Of a DNA stretch of 64,000 bases, positions 30,718 to 39,657 are shown one piece after another. Numbering within the stretch: the first letter of the stretch is position 1; the number at the start of each line of letters is the position of its first letter. Origin of the DNA: G963663315 sp965204925 (lineage in GTDB: Bacteria; Pseudomonadota; Gammaproteobacteria; Arenicellales; Poriferihabitantaceae); NCBI GenBank assembly GCA_965204925.1, contig OZ242021.1:1922001-1986000 (forward strand), read 5' to 3'. The notes under the pieces are model-generated. The model saw nothing but the letters and a program-made list of their open reading frames with translations. It was not told the origin of the DNA and did not search any database. The position numbers and the translations under genes were made by a program.

Positions 30718-31329
30718 ATGCCGCCGGAATTGACCATACGGACCCTGTGCGCTGAAGCAGCCGCTTTTGCAAATCGGGAATCCTTCCACGATAAACCGAG
30801 TCTGTACGGCATTACTGATGGTAAGGCGGTAGGTACTTATGTGGAACGCAAGTTTCAGGATGTGCTCAGCGAGTCATACACATATGACCGTGTAAGCCCT
30901 GCAAAGGGAAATGATTTCCCTGAACTTAATGTGGATATGAAAGTTACCAGCATAAAGCAACCACAATCCTCGTCTCCCTTCAAATCTGCTCGTCAAAAAA
31001 TTTATGGCCTCGGGTATTCCCTATTGGTCTTCGTTTATCGAAAGACAGATAACGATGGGTCGCAAACCGCCAGGCTGGACATTCTCCACACTATTTTTGT
31101 GGATGCTTCTCGTACCGCTGATTACCAAATGACACGGGGCATTCGTGAAATAATCGAATGCGATGGCAATGTAGATGATCTTGTTGCTTTTATGACTGAT
31201 CGAAACCTTCCCATTGACGATGTTGGGGCTAATGCACTGGCCGAGGAATTACTGTGTAAACCTCCTCGAGTCGGGGGGGGGGGGGGGGGGGGGGGGTTCC
31301 CGGGAATGCAAGATGTACCGGAATTTTGA
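30718..31329 (+). pseudogene. Restriction endonuclease, N-terminal part, truncated at a poly-G tract
   Basis: The ATG at 30718 opens a 203-codon frame. Residues about 35-85 carry a PD-(D/E)xK-like core: GTYVERKF, then GNDFPELN, then VDMKVTS, with KQPQSS following. This resembles the N-terminal domain of type II endonucleases that are larger than this product. The natural sequence stops making sense at residue 185 (CKPPRV), where 24 G residues code for eight Gly, followed by FPGMQDVPEF and a stop. Removing one G, or adding two, would join the frame to the downstream methyltransferase-like piece. I cannot tell from sequence alone whether this is a decayed gene, a phase-variable switch or an assembly join. 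Confidence 0.65.
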
Positions 31330-32098
31330 GGCACGTGCACCGGACTGCATAGTCGCTTATCGCAGGGGGCGATTGATAGCAAACCTCAAGTCGTTCGAAA
31401 GAAGTGAACGTTTTTATGGCCGGTCTTCCATGAAGTGGCGCTCGGGAATCAAGCATGATTGTTCCCGGGTCATGGAATTGTTTCCCGGTGAGCAGGGTGA
31501 TTTTATGAATGGGCTCGGCAAGACTGTGGATTTGGAGTCGACTTTTCTGTATCCCATGATTAAAAGCTCGGAATTGATGAAGACGCCACCGGTTTCGTCT
31601 CGATTTATGCTTGTCACCCAGAAAAATATTGGCGAAGATACTTCCCGGATAACGCATGAAGCGCCCCGAACATGGAGTTATCTTGAGGAGAATGCGAGCT
31701 ATCTCGACAAGAGAGCCAGTGCAATTTATCGAAATCGAGCAAGATTTTCGATTTTTGGTGTTGGTCCTTACGCTTTTGCGCCATGGAAGATTGCGATTTC
31801 AGGATTTTACAAAGGACTTCAATTTCAAGTTGTCGGGCCAAGAAATGGCAAGCCTGTAGTATTCGACGACACATGTTATTTTTTGCCGTTTCGGACAAGG
31901 AATGAGGCGTGTTCAATTCTCAGGGTTCTTGAATCGGAAATAGCGAGAGAGTTCTTTATTTCATTGATTTTCCGGGATTCGAAGCGGCCTATTACCGCAG
32001 ACCTTCTCGGGACTTTGAACCTGGATGTGTTGTCTTCAGATTTGGGAATCACGCTTCCCGTCCAGTCGGGGGAGACATTGCAATTGCCGCTTGGGTAG
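31214..32098 (+). pseudogene. DNA methyltransferase C-terminal fragment downstream of the poly-G tract
   Basis: Meaningful similarity starts after the G tract, from about 31310 (RNFEARAPD) to the stop at 32098. The text KWRSGIKHD, a VTQ..GEDT stretch, FSIFGVG.YAFAPWKIAISGFYK, FDDTCYF and SKRPITADLLG is the kind of C-terminal/target-recognition region I recognise from large N6-adenine DNA methyltransferases paired with type II endonucleases. The SAM-binding FxGxG motif and the catalytic NPPY/F motif are absent, so the remnant cannot methylate DNA on its own. The ATG at 31214 lies inside the endonuclease frame and is unlikely to be a real start. It shares the locus with the endonuclease fragment upstream. 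Confidence 0.65.
31273..31296 (+). repeat. Homopolymer of 24 G within the RM remnant
   Basis: An uninterrupted run of 24 G separates the endonuclease N-terminus from the methyltransferase C-terminus, which lies in the -1 frame. Long poly-G tracts are classic slipped-strand switches, but they are also a known sequencing/assembly artefact. Confidence 0.95.
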
Positions 32099-32139
32099 AA
32101 GATCATGGCGCTTGTCGTGGCGTTTTCCGAAGGGTTCAC

Positions 32140-32826
32140 TCACCCGGCTGATTTTTGCGCCGCTGCTTCCCTTGCTTGCCGGAGCCGGTCCGGGTCGCCG
32201 ACATCTATCCACATTGAACGGGTATGTTCTCCCGTGAGCGCTTGTCGGTCGATGAGTTCGTCAAAAACGGTTTTGAGTTCGATTTTTTTGCGGGCGGGAA
32301 GGACTTCGAAAATTTCCCGGCGGTAAATTCCGATCCCTGAAAATGTGTAGCTCGGGCCGGGTTTTTCGCCGGTTCTTTCGATATTGCCGGCGGACAGGCA
32401 GAAATCACCCTGCGGGTGGTGGTACGGATTATCGACGAGTAGCAGATGGGCAGCCGATTTGCGGGGCAAGGCCAGTCTGGTGAAGTCGATGTCGGTGAAG
32501 ATGTCGCTGTTGATCACCAGCAGTTCGCGCCCTGCAAAGTTATGGAGAGCATGGACGATACCTCCGGCCGTTCCCAGCGCTCCCGCAGTTTCGCGGGAAT
32601 AGCCTATATCCATACCGAATCGACTGCCGTCATCCAGATATTCCACGATCAATTCGGGCAGCCAGGCAACATTGATAATACATTTCACGAAGTTTGCTTG
32701 CGCCAGTTTGCGAATATGGTGTTCAATTAGCGGATAATCGCCGACCCGTACAAGCGGCTTGGGCAGGGTATCTGTAAGGGGGCGCATCCTTTTGCCGCGG
32801 CCTGCGGCCAGAATCATTGCATCCAT
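32140..32826 (-). CDS. murU: N-acetylmuramate alpha-1-phosphate uridylyltransferase (MurU)
   Basis: The 228-residue product is a Rossmann-fold nucleotidyltransferase. It begins MDAMILAAGRGKRMRPLT with the G-x-G-x-R-M-x-P-L-T nucleotide-binding loop, then LPKPL, then a metal-site Asp in INSDIF and later FSGIGIY and WIDVGDP. MurU converts MurNAc-1-phosphate and UTP to UDP-MurNAc in cell-wall recycling. I chose the ATG at 32826 because the upstream in-frame extension (to 33000) is not family-like. Its location next to a divergent lptD-surA matches the pseudomonad arrangement, but the usual partner kinase amgK is not adjacent; the RM remnant occupies that side. A glucose-1-phosphate thymidylyltransferase-like function is the alternative. 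Confidence 0.85.
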   Translation of the reverse strand: MDAMILAAGRGKRMRPLTDTLPKPLVRVGDYPLIEHHIRKLAQANFVKCIINVAWLPELIVEYLDDGSRFGMDIGYSRETAGALGTAGGIVHALHNFAGRELLVINSDIFTDIDFTRLALPRKSAAHLLLVDNPYHHPQGDFCLSAGNIERTGEKPGPSYTFSGIGIYRREIFEVLPARKKIELKTVFDELIDRQALTGEHTRSMWIDVGDPDRLRQAREAAAQKSAG

Positions 32827-32942
32827 AATGTTCTTTGCGGAAATAACGCCGGCTTGCAAGAACAGACGCTGTGTCGCGGTGATATTTGTGACGCAACATA
32901 AGGTTTCATAGACGGTGCATGGTTGCTTTGGAAAATTTGTGA

Positions 32943-32972
32943 TTGGATTATAAACGCTTGCAACCCTATAAT
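32943..32972 (+). promoter_or_regulatory. Candidate sigma-70 promoter for lptD
   Basis: TTGGAT (32943-32948) and a perfect TATAAT (32967-32972) are separated by 18 bp, ending 38 bp before the lptD start. The -35 matches only three of six consensus bases. Confidence 0.42.
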
Positions 32973-33009
32973 TGCCGGCAAATCGCCGACTTCGGCTCAC
33001 GACTGAACA

Positions 33010-35385
33010 ATGCCTTCCAAAGCCACAATCCGCTTGATCGTTGCCGCCGTTATCGGTAGTTACGTGCCTGCATCAGCGGTTATGGCGTTGGGGTTTGCAG
33101 ATTATGGTATTTGCCAGACGGACACTATAGAGATTCCGTCTGTTCTGCGGGGTTTTTCCCGGGAAGAACGGGACCGACTACAAATACAGGTTGACGCGGA
33201 CGAAGTGCAATCATTGGGCGATGACAGAATCCGGTTTGATGGAGATGTCCGGATTGTTCGCGACAGACAAGGCATATTTGCCGACCAGGTTATCTACAAC
33301 AAGGAAACCGGTTTGCTTGAAGCGCAAGGAAACGTCAGGTTGTATACTCCCGGTGGCGATGAACTGAGAGCGGAAACGGTCGAACTTGAAGCGACTTCCT
33401 TTTCCGGATCGACGTACAATGCCCGTATCAGATTCCGTGACTATTACACCCGCTCGGTCAGTCGCCGGAATGATCGTTTTGATGAGGATTATTCGCTGTT
33501 CGCGCCATTTACCAACAAGGTCGCGGTCGCGCCGCAGGCAGAAGACGGAACGTTGGAGACAGAAGACGATGTCCCTGTCGAGGAAACGGCTTTCCCTGTC
33601 GGGGCCAGGGCCACTGCGGCATATATCGAATTTGACGGTCAGGATCATCAACGGATGCACGATGTCGTTCTGACCAATTGCGATGAAGGCAACCGAATAG
33701 TGGAATTGGCTGCAAAGCGCGTTGATCTTGACCATGTCAAGGGAACCGGAACAGGGAGGTCAATGACGGTCAAATTCAAGAAAGTCCCGATCTTCTATTT
33801 TCCGATCATGTCATTTCCGATCGACGATCGGCGTAAAACCGGGTTTCTGTTTCCCGGTTACGGCTATGATCAGAAATCCGGATTCACTCTGGAACTCCCG
33901 TACTACGTGAACATTGCTCCCCAATTCGATGCCACGTTAACAGCGCGTATGTTCAAGAAAAGGGGCATCCAGCTGTATGGTGAATATCGTTATCTGAGTA
34001 AAAATTCCAGAGGTAATATCCGCGGCGAATTTATGCCTTCCGATGATATTTTTGAGCCTTCCGATGGTATTTTTGACGATCAGAGCCGTTATGCGTCCAG
34101 TGTTGACCACGAAGCCTGGTTCGGGGAAAACTGGGAACTGGACCTTGACTTTCAGGATGTTTCCGACAATCGTTATCTGTATGATTTCTCAAGCGATGTT
34201 AATGTCACGGGTACCACGTGGATTCCGCAAAGAGCGAACTTGCGTTATTACGGAGATGCAACAGGTTTCGAGATGACAACTTCGGCCTACAAGCGAGTCA
34301 ATGACAATGTCAGCGTCCTTAGTCAGCCTTATGAAAGATTGCCGCAAATCCGGCTGTACCTGAAGGAAATGGATCTGGGCCCATTCGAGTTCAAGGTTGA
34401 TTCGCAGTATACGAATTATATTCATGATGATACTACCAGACTGGATGGTTCCCGACTTAGAGTGGAACCCCGCGTGAGTTTGCCGATGAAACGGGTTTAC
34501 GGTCGTTTGACTCCTGAGCTTTCTCTCCATTCAATCAGTTATAATCTGAAAAATAATCCGACAGGGGATCGTTCTCCTTCTGTCATTGTGCCGGTTTTCA
34601 GTGTTGACGGCGACCTGATTTTCGAGCGTTTTATAAGCTGGAACGATAATTTCTACCTGCAGACTCTGGAGCCGAGATTGTTTTACGTCAACATTCCTGC
34701 GCGGCTCGAACAGGAAGAATTTCCCGATTTTGATACTGGCAGCGCTGGCGCCGCGAGCAGTTTTTATGGCTTTTTCCGCAAAAACCGTTTCTTTGGCGGT
34801 GATCGTGTGGGCGATACCCATCAGGTTTCCCTGAGCTTGACCAGCCGGATTCTGGAGGACGATACCGGCAAGGAGCGATTCAGAATCAGGTTGGGCCAGT
34901 TGTATTATCTGGATGACAGGGAAGTCGGGATTTCCCCGACCAGTCCCGCCGAAACGGAGAGCCGTTCCGATTTTCTTGCCGAGTCCACCGCCAGTCTCAA
35001 TGAAGACTGGAGTATTCGCGCGTTTACACGGTGGAGCGCGGATCAGTATGAACTGGAGTATGTCTCTGTTTCTGCCGATTATTACCATAGCGGAAGACGA
35101 AATGCTTTTTTCAGCTACAGCCAAAGGAAGGATGTACGTGAGAGTTTGAGTGTGGGGCTCGACATGCCGGTGAGCCGCCGCTGGCAACTTGATTCGGATG
35201 TACAGTACTCTCTGCAAGAGAATGAATTGAGATCGGCTACCCTGGGTGTTTCCTACGATGGGTGCTGCTGGGCGACGAGGATAGAAGTCCAGCGCTATCC
35301 TGATGGGCGCGGAAATACGGAAAATCGTTTCACGGTCGTTTTTGAACTGGATGACCTCGGCAGCATATCTACTGCACAGTGGTGA
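33010..35385 (+). CDS. lptD: LPS-assembly protein LptD
   Basis: This 791-residue outer-membrane protein inserts lipopolysaccharide into the outer leaflet together with the lipoprotein LptE. A hydrophobic N-terminus (about residues 6-27) looks like a signal peptide. Residues about 50-140 form the OstA/LptA-like periplasmic jellyroll (DADEVQ, GDVRIVRD, NKETGLLEAQGNVRLYTPGG). The rest is the beta-barrel, with IFYFPIMSFPIDDRRKTGFLFPGYG at its start. The Cys residues expected for the essential disulfides are visible: one near the N-terminus (GICQTD), one in TNCDEG, and the CC pair in DGCCWATR near the C-terminus. It overlaps or abuts surA, which chaperones LptD folding. Confidence 0.96.
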   Translation: MPSKATIRLIVAAVIGSYVPASAVMALGFADYGICQTDTIEIPSVLRGFSREERDRLQIQVDADEVQSLGDDRIRFDGDVRIVRDRQGIFADQVIYNKETGLLEAQGNVRLYTPGGDELRAETVELEATSFSGSTYNARIRFRDYYTRSVSRRNDRFDEDYSLFAPFTNKVAVAPQAEDGTLETEDDVPVEETAFPVGARATAAYIEFDGQDHQRMHDVVLTNCDEGNRIVELAAKRVDLDHVKGTGTGRSMTVKFKKVPIFYFPIMSFPIDDRRKTGFLFPGYGYDQKSGFTLELPYYVNIAPQFDATLTARMFKKRGIQLYGEYRYLSKNSRGNIRGEFMPSDDIFEPSDGIFDDQSRYASSVDHEAWFGENWELDLDFQDVSDNRYLYDFSSDVNVTGTTWIPQRANLRYYGDATGFEMTTSAYKRVNDNVSVLSQPYERLPQIRLYLKEMDLGPFEFKVDSQYTNYIHDDTTRLDGSRLRVEPRVSLPMKRVYGRLTPELSLHSISYNLKNNPTGDRSPSVIVPVFSVDGDLIFERFISWNDNFYLQTLEPRLFYVNIPARLEQEEFPDFDTGSAGAASSFYGFFRKNRFFGGDRVGDTHQVSLSLTSRILEDDTGKERFRIRLGQLYYLDDREVGISPTSPAETESRSDFLAESTASLNEDWSIRAFTRWSADQYELEYVSVSADYYHSGRRNAFFSYSQRKDVRESLSVGLDMPVSRRWQLDSDVQYSLQENELRSATLGVSYDGCCWATRIEVQRYPDGRGNTENRFTVVFELDDLGSISTAQW

Positions 35386-35405
35386 ATATAGTGAATTTGA
35401 CTCGC

Positions 35406-36689
35406 ATGATCAGGATTTTTATGTCTATCGCCGCCACCTGTCTGGTTTTTTCTGTTCAGGCGGGCGCAACCGGTCTTGATAAAGTGATTGCCGTCATTAA
35501 CGATGAACCGATCATGCTGTCCGAATACCGAATTCGTCATCAACGTGAAATGTTGCAGTTCCCGCAAAAGGTGTCAGCGGATGCTTCCACAATCGACCCG
35601 GATATCCTTGAAGCCCTGATAGGAGAACGCCTGCAAGCCCAGGTTGCCATTGCCCGGGGGTTTTCGGTGAGTGACCGGGAAGCCGACCGGATTGTCAGCG
35701 CCCTGGCGGAGCGTAATCGAATGTCGTTACAACAATTGTTCGACGAACTCCGCGCCCTGGGTATATCCCCGGCCGAATTCCGGCATAGTCTGGTTGAACA
35801 GCAGCTGGTCCGCAAGATCGTTGATTTCGCCGTGAATTCGCGGATAACTGTATCCGATCAGGAAGTCGACTATCATATTCAGGCCCATAAGGAGTTGTAT
35901 GCACGCAATGAGTCGTATGAAATATCCCATCTTCTCCTGTCGATTTCCGGCAAGCCGGAAACTGAAATCGACGAGATAGAGGCTGCCGCCAATGAACTCC
36001 GGCAATCTCTGTCGGCGGGCCAGTCCTTTGCAGAAGCAGCCAGGAACCATTCCGCGGGTGAAAACAGTGAAAAGGGGGGGTATCTGGGCTGGTTCAGGGA
36101 AGACCAGCTGCCTGAACTCTTTGTGGACGCGCTGCGCAACCTGGTTGCAGGAGAGTATTCGGACGTTCTGAAAAGCGCAAACGGCTTTCACATTCTCAAG
36201 CTCCACGCCAGGGACGGTGATCTGGAAATCGTCACCCAGCAATTGCTTCGTCATATCCTGATCCAGCCCTTGCGCAGAAACCTTACCGATGAAGAAGCGA
36301 TCGAGCTGCTGACCGGTTTGCGGCAGGAACTCGTACAGGGAGCGGATTTCTCCCGTCTTGCCCGATTGAATTCCGATGACCCCGCAAGCGCATCGCAAGG
36401 CGGCTTGCTCGGCTGGGTCAATCCGGGGGAAATCCACCTCCGGCTGGAACGACTTTCCCTTGCCCTGGAGCTGAACCGGGTGAGCGATCCGGTAAAGTCT
36501 CCTTTTGGCTACCATCTGATCGAGGCGCTGGACAGAAGGGAGAAGGACATCACCCATGATCAGATCAGGAAAAAGGCAAAAGCGGAGGTTTTCAAGCGTA
36601 AGGCTACGGAGCTCTATCAAATCTGGTTTGATCAATTACGCGATAGCGCGTATGTTGAATATGTTGCGGACGGTCTGGCGGCCGGATGA
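35406..36689 (+). CDS. surA: Periplasmic peptidyl-prolyl isomerase/chaperone SurA
   Basis: SurA folds outer-membrane barrels, including LptD, in the periplasm. After a signal peptide (MIRIFMSIAATCLVFS) comes the N-terminal chaperone domain (LDKVIAVINDEPIMLSEY). Two parvulin domains follow, the first from about residue 175 (SYEISHLLLSI; GGYLGWF) and the second from about 290 (LLRHILIQP; GGLLGWVNPG). A C-terminal helix (IWFDQLRDSAYVEY) closes the protein. The ATG at 35406 gives a charged N-region; an upstream GTG (35379) would overlap lptD by 7 bases, and the ATG at 35421 has the better AGGA spacing. It is co-transcribed with lptD. The genes usually next in gammaproteobacteria (pdxA, rsmA) are replaced by ubiK. 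Confidence 0.94.
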   Translation: MIRIFMSIAATCLVFSVQAGATGLDKVIAVINDEPIMLSEYRIRHQREMLQFPQKVSADASTIDPDILEALIGERLQAQVAIARGFSVSDREADRIVSALAERNRMSLQQLFDELRALGISPAEFRHSLVEQQLVRKIVDFAVNSRITVSDQEVDYHIQAHKELYARNESYEISHLLLSISGKPETEIDEIEAAANELRQSLSAGQSFAEAARNHSAGENSEKGGYLGWFREDQLPELFVDALRNLVAGEYSDVLKSANGFHILKLHARDGDLEIVTQQLLRHILIQPLRRNLTDEEAIELLTGLRQELVQGADFSRLARLNSDDPASASQGGLLGWVNPGEIHLRLERLSLALELNRVSDPVKSPFGYHLIEALDRREKDITHDQIRKKAKAEVFKRKATELYQIWFDQLRDSAYVEYVADGLAAG

Positions 36690-36693
36690 TTGG

Positions 36694-36912
36694 ATGAAAG
36701 ACAGGTTGAGGACAGCGATTCAATCCATTCTACCCCCTGAACTGGGGGAAGACATCAGGAGTAATATAGATGCTGTCATCCGGAGTAACTTTGAAAAAAT
36801 GAACCTGGTAACCCGTGAACAGTTCGAAATACAGGAAAAGATTCTGAAAAGGACAAGGGAAAGGTTGTCGGAACTGGAAATCAGGGTTAAGGAACTGGAA
36901 GAGAAAATGTAA
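36694..36912 (+). CDS. ubiK: Ubiquinone biosynthesis accessory factor UbiK (BMFP/YqiC family)
   Basis: This 72-residue protein starts at ATG 36694, four bases after surA. It has the family pattern: an amphipathic helix (AIQSILPPELGEDI), the central NFEKMNLVTREQFEIQ segment, and a C-terminal coiled coil rich in Leu/Glu/Arg (LSELEIRVKELEEKM). UbiK trimers help assemble the soluble Ubi complex for aerobic ubiquinone synthesis. It is followed 64 bp later by comM, a pairing common in gammaproteobacteria. Confidence 0.88.
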   Translation: MKDRLRTAIQSILPPELGEDIRSNIDAVIRSNFEKMNLVTREQFEIQEKILKRTRERLSELEIRVKELEEKM

Positions 36913-36976
36913 TACTGATGTCCCGGAACTGTGGGACGAAGTGTACTGGCGCGGACGTAAAAATGGAGAATAAGGA

Positions 36977-38485
36977 GTGTCACTCGCCGTTGTGAGTAGC
37001 CGCGCCCAGGTCGGAACCCAGGCGCCCGAAGTCACTGTCGAAGTTCATTTGTCCCGCGGCTTGCCGGCATTTTCGATCGTCGGGCTGCCGGAAACCGCAG
37101 TCAAGGAGAGCCGCGACCGGGTGCGTTGCGCCATCCTGAATTCGGATTTTGAGTTTCCCGGCAAGCGTATATCGGTCAATCTGGCGCCTGCGGACTTGCC
37201 CAAGGAAGGAGGCCGGTTTGATTTGCCGATTGCGCTGGGTGTCCTCGCGGCGTCCGGCCAGATCAATAGCGCAGCGCTTGAAAACAACGTGTTTCTGGGT
37301 GAATTGGCGCTCAGCGGCGGGTTGCGCGATATCAAAGGCGGTTTGATTGCGGCTCTTTCGTTGCGTGGCACTGGGCAAAGTCTGGTATTGCCCCGCGCAA
37401 GCGCAAGCCAGGCGGGACTGGTGACCGGGGTCAGTGTCCATGGAGCGGAAACTCTACGGGAATTGACTGATGTCCTGAACGGTCACGGGGAGTTTCGCGC
37501 CGTTACGCCGGTGGAAGTGCGCAGGGATACCGTCTATCCCGATATGAGTGAAGTAGTCGGGCAGGCATTTTCCAAATATGGGTTGGAGGTCGCCGCCGCG
37601 GGCGCGCACAGCATACTCATGATGGGGCCGCCCGGAACCGGTAAAACGATGCTGGCGTTGCGTTTGCCGGGAATATTGCCGGAAATGACGGAAGACGAAG
37701 GCCTGGAGACGGCAGCAATTACTTCTCTCGTGGAAAAAGGCTGGGACTCCGGCGGCTGGTTGACCCGACCATTCCGGGCGCCTCATCACAGCGCATCGGG
37801 AGCCGCCCTGATCGGAGGCGGATCAATACCGAAGCCCGGAGAAATATCCCGTGCTCATAACGGGGTTTTATTCCTTGATGAGCTGACCGAGTTCGGCCAG
37901 CAGTCCCTGGATTCGCTGAGAGAGCCTCTGGAAGCGGGCTATGTAGATATTTCGCGGGCCTTGTTACAACTTCGCTTTCAGTCCCGATTTATTTTTGTCG
38001 GAGCTGCAAATCCGTGTAAATGCGGGTATCTGGGCGATCCGGCAGGGAATTGCACATGCACCCCGGAGCAGGTCAGCCGTTATCTGGGAAAGCTCTCGGG
38101 GCCGCTGCTCGACCGAATCGACATACAGATAAACGTAGCCAGGGTTCCTTATAACGAGTTACGCGCCAACCGCGCATCGGGGGAGAGCAGCGCCAGCATA
38201 CGCGAACGGGTGATCGAAGCCCGCGCTATACAACATCGCCGGCAAGGCAAGCTGAACAGCCGCTTGTCGACGACAGAGATCGATCGGTTCTGTGTTGTCG
38301 GTGAAGAAGGGCATGCCCTGCTTGAACGTGTCCTGACCCGTTTCAATATGTCGCCGCGCAGTTATCACCGAATCCTCAAGCTGGCGCGTACCATCGCCGA
38401 TATGAACCGGACGGAAGCGATTACGACCTCCCACTTGCTGAGCGCCGTCAAGATGCGTTGCCTGGACAGGAGAGCCGGACCGTGA
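36977..38485 (+). CDS. comM: YifB/ComM family Mg-chelatase-like AAA+ ATPase
   Basis: The 502-residue product starts at GTG 36977 (MSLAVVSSRAQVG), which fits the conserved N-terminus; GGAGAA lies 6 bp upstream as ribosome site. An N-terminal ChlI-like domain (GLPAFSIVGLPETAVKESRDRVR) precedes the AAA+ core. That core has Walker A (GPPGTGKTM, about residue 216), the HHSAS loop, LFLDELTEF as Walker B, four Cys in ANPCKCGYLG...CTCTPEQV, and a C-terminal domain. ComM is a hexameric helicase that promotes branch migration during natural transformation and recombination in the cytoplasm. It closes the lptD-surA-ubiK-comM run. No competence gene is nearby. Confidence 0.93.
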   Translation: MSLAVVSSRAQVGTQAPEVTVEVHLSRGLPAFSIVGLPETAVKESRDRVRCAILNSDFEFPGKRISVNLAPADLPKEGGRFDLPIALGVLAASGQINSAALENNVFLGELALSGGLRDIKGGLIAALSLRGTGQSLVLPRASASQAGLVTGVSVHGAETLRELTDVLNGHGEFRAVTPVEVRRDTVYPDMSEVVGQAFSKYGLEVAAAGAHSILMMGPPGTGKTMLALRLPGILPEMTEDEGLETAAITSLVEKGWDSGGWLTRPFRAPHHSASGAALIGGGSIPKPGEISRAHNGVLFLDELTEFGQQSLDSLREPLEAGYVDISRALLQLRFQSRFIFVGAANPCKCGYLGDPAGNCTCTPEQVSRYLGKLSGPLLDRIDIQINVARVPYNELRANRASGESSASIRERVIEARAIQHRRQGKLNSRLSTTEIDRFCVVGEEGHALLERVLTRFNMSPRSYHRILKLARTIADMNRTEAITTSHLLSAVKMRCLDRRAGP

Positions 38486-38545
38486 CCACTTGGATAGTAT
38501 CTTCACAAGATATTAGTGCACAGGGCGAAGCATCGGACATGAATG

Positions 38546-38789
38546 GTGGTGAGGAAGAAATTTGTGTATGATATGATACATATCAAGGGCGTGGAATTGT
38601 TTTGGGTCGTGCGTAAGCGTGGCTATTCATGGCACGTTACATCACTTCTGCATCAAATCCCTTGATCGTTACGTGATCGAGTTTGCCGGACGGTACAATC
38701 TTCGAAATCGTGATACCGTGGACATTCCTGGTTCTGTTGCCGACGGCATGAAGGGCAAATGGATTCGTTATCGGGTATTAGTGGCATGA
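38546..38789 (+). pseudogene. IS1595/ISXO2-like transposase C-terminal remnant
   Basis: The stretch between comM and the RM genes has no intact ORF, but two frames together spell a transposase tail. In one frame (38546-about 38628) it reads YDMIHIKGVELFW..RKRGY, comparable to the H(T/I)NGVESFW...KRG of ISXO2-like DDE enzymes. After a frame change, HGTLHHF, then LDRYVIEFAGRYN, RDTVD and GMKGKWIRYRVLVA follow, ending in TGA at 38787. The 5' part of the transposase and terminal inverted repeats are not visible. This explains most of the gene-free interval 38486-38866; the first 60 bases hold nothing I recognise. Confidence 0.7.
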
Positions 38790-38866
38790 CGATAGGGAAG
38801 GAAAATGTGGACAACCTGCCGGGTGCTGTCCTATATTGTGGCGCTGGAAAAACCGATCCACACAAG

Positions 38867-39657
38867 ATGGGAACTAACGATCCCGAAAAACCGAAGAGAG
38901 GCAAAGGGCAATCCCAACGTCTGCAAAAGCAGCACGAACGTGCTGGTGGACCTATTGGAATATTTGGCGAAGAGGCCAAGCGGCATGACGCTTCTATCAC
39001 CGCCCATACATACCCAAGCAGGAAATCAATGAGAGTCTTCGGGAGATAGATTCAGACCTTGGGCGCGTCCTGTTTGTCGAGAGAGCAAGCATAAAGCCAG
39101 ACGGCGGAATAATCGAAGTGCTTGACAGTGCCGGGAAATACCGGGTTGTTCTGGTAAGCGAGTCCAAGCATCAGGGAAACGATATTGAAAAGATTAAGGC
39201 CGGTATAAAGCAGGGGAAGAACAAGGACTCGGACCTGATGGTGGCGGGGAACGCTATTGAGCGGGTACACAAGAATATTCAGGAGTTCAGGAACCTGATG
39301 CTGGATGAGCAACATTTTCCCTATGTCGTATTTCTTCAGGGGTCGAACTTCGCAACCAGCACGTTCTTTGTGGATGCGCCTGACGGGCGGAAGGTTCGGA
39401 TATCCCACGATGCCGGGAACCTGAATCGGATAGACCGAATTACGGCAAGCAGTTTTGGCATGGAGATCAACCAGATCTACTGCCGAAATCGCCTTATCGA
39501 ACTCGAAGGGAACATGCAAATGCTTCAGGCGGCTTCGCTGTATTTTCAGGGTGAGCCTTGGGCCGCCGATGATATGGCGCGAATTCTGTGGGACGTGGCG
39601 GCAATATCGCTGAAAGCTCTATCCGATTCCTTACCGGGGGACAGGAAAGATGGGTAA
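38867..39657 (+). pseudogene. EcoRI/RsrI-type restriction endonuclease, broken by an internal deletion and frameshift
   Basis: The first part (ATG 38867, frame ending in a stop at 39047-39049) carries the EcoRI-like N-terminus, GPIGIFGEEAKRHD. The rest lies in another frame, open through 39001-39657: EINESLREIDSDLG, then ASIKPDGGIIEV, then VVLVSESKHQG. The PD...ExK catalytic set (Asp in KPDGG; Glu and Lys in ESK) is intact. So is the recognition segment AGNAIERVHKNI that in EcoRI contacts GAATTC. Compared with EcoRI (277 residues), about 25-27 residues are missing between KRHDASITA and EINESL, with loss of frame near 38995-39010. It overlaps the following methyltransferase by 8 bases. As written the enzyme cannot be made whole. 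Confidence 0.85.

Noticed and set aside
38526..38600. Operator for a C-type RM controller (TGTAT...ATACA inverted repeat)
   Set aside because: No controller gene is present and the bases belong to the transposase remnant.
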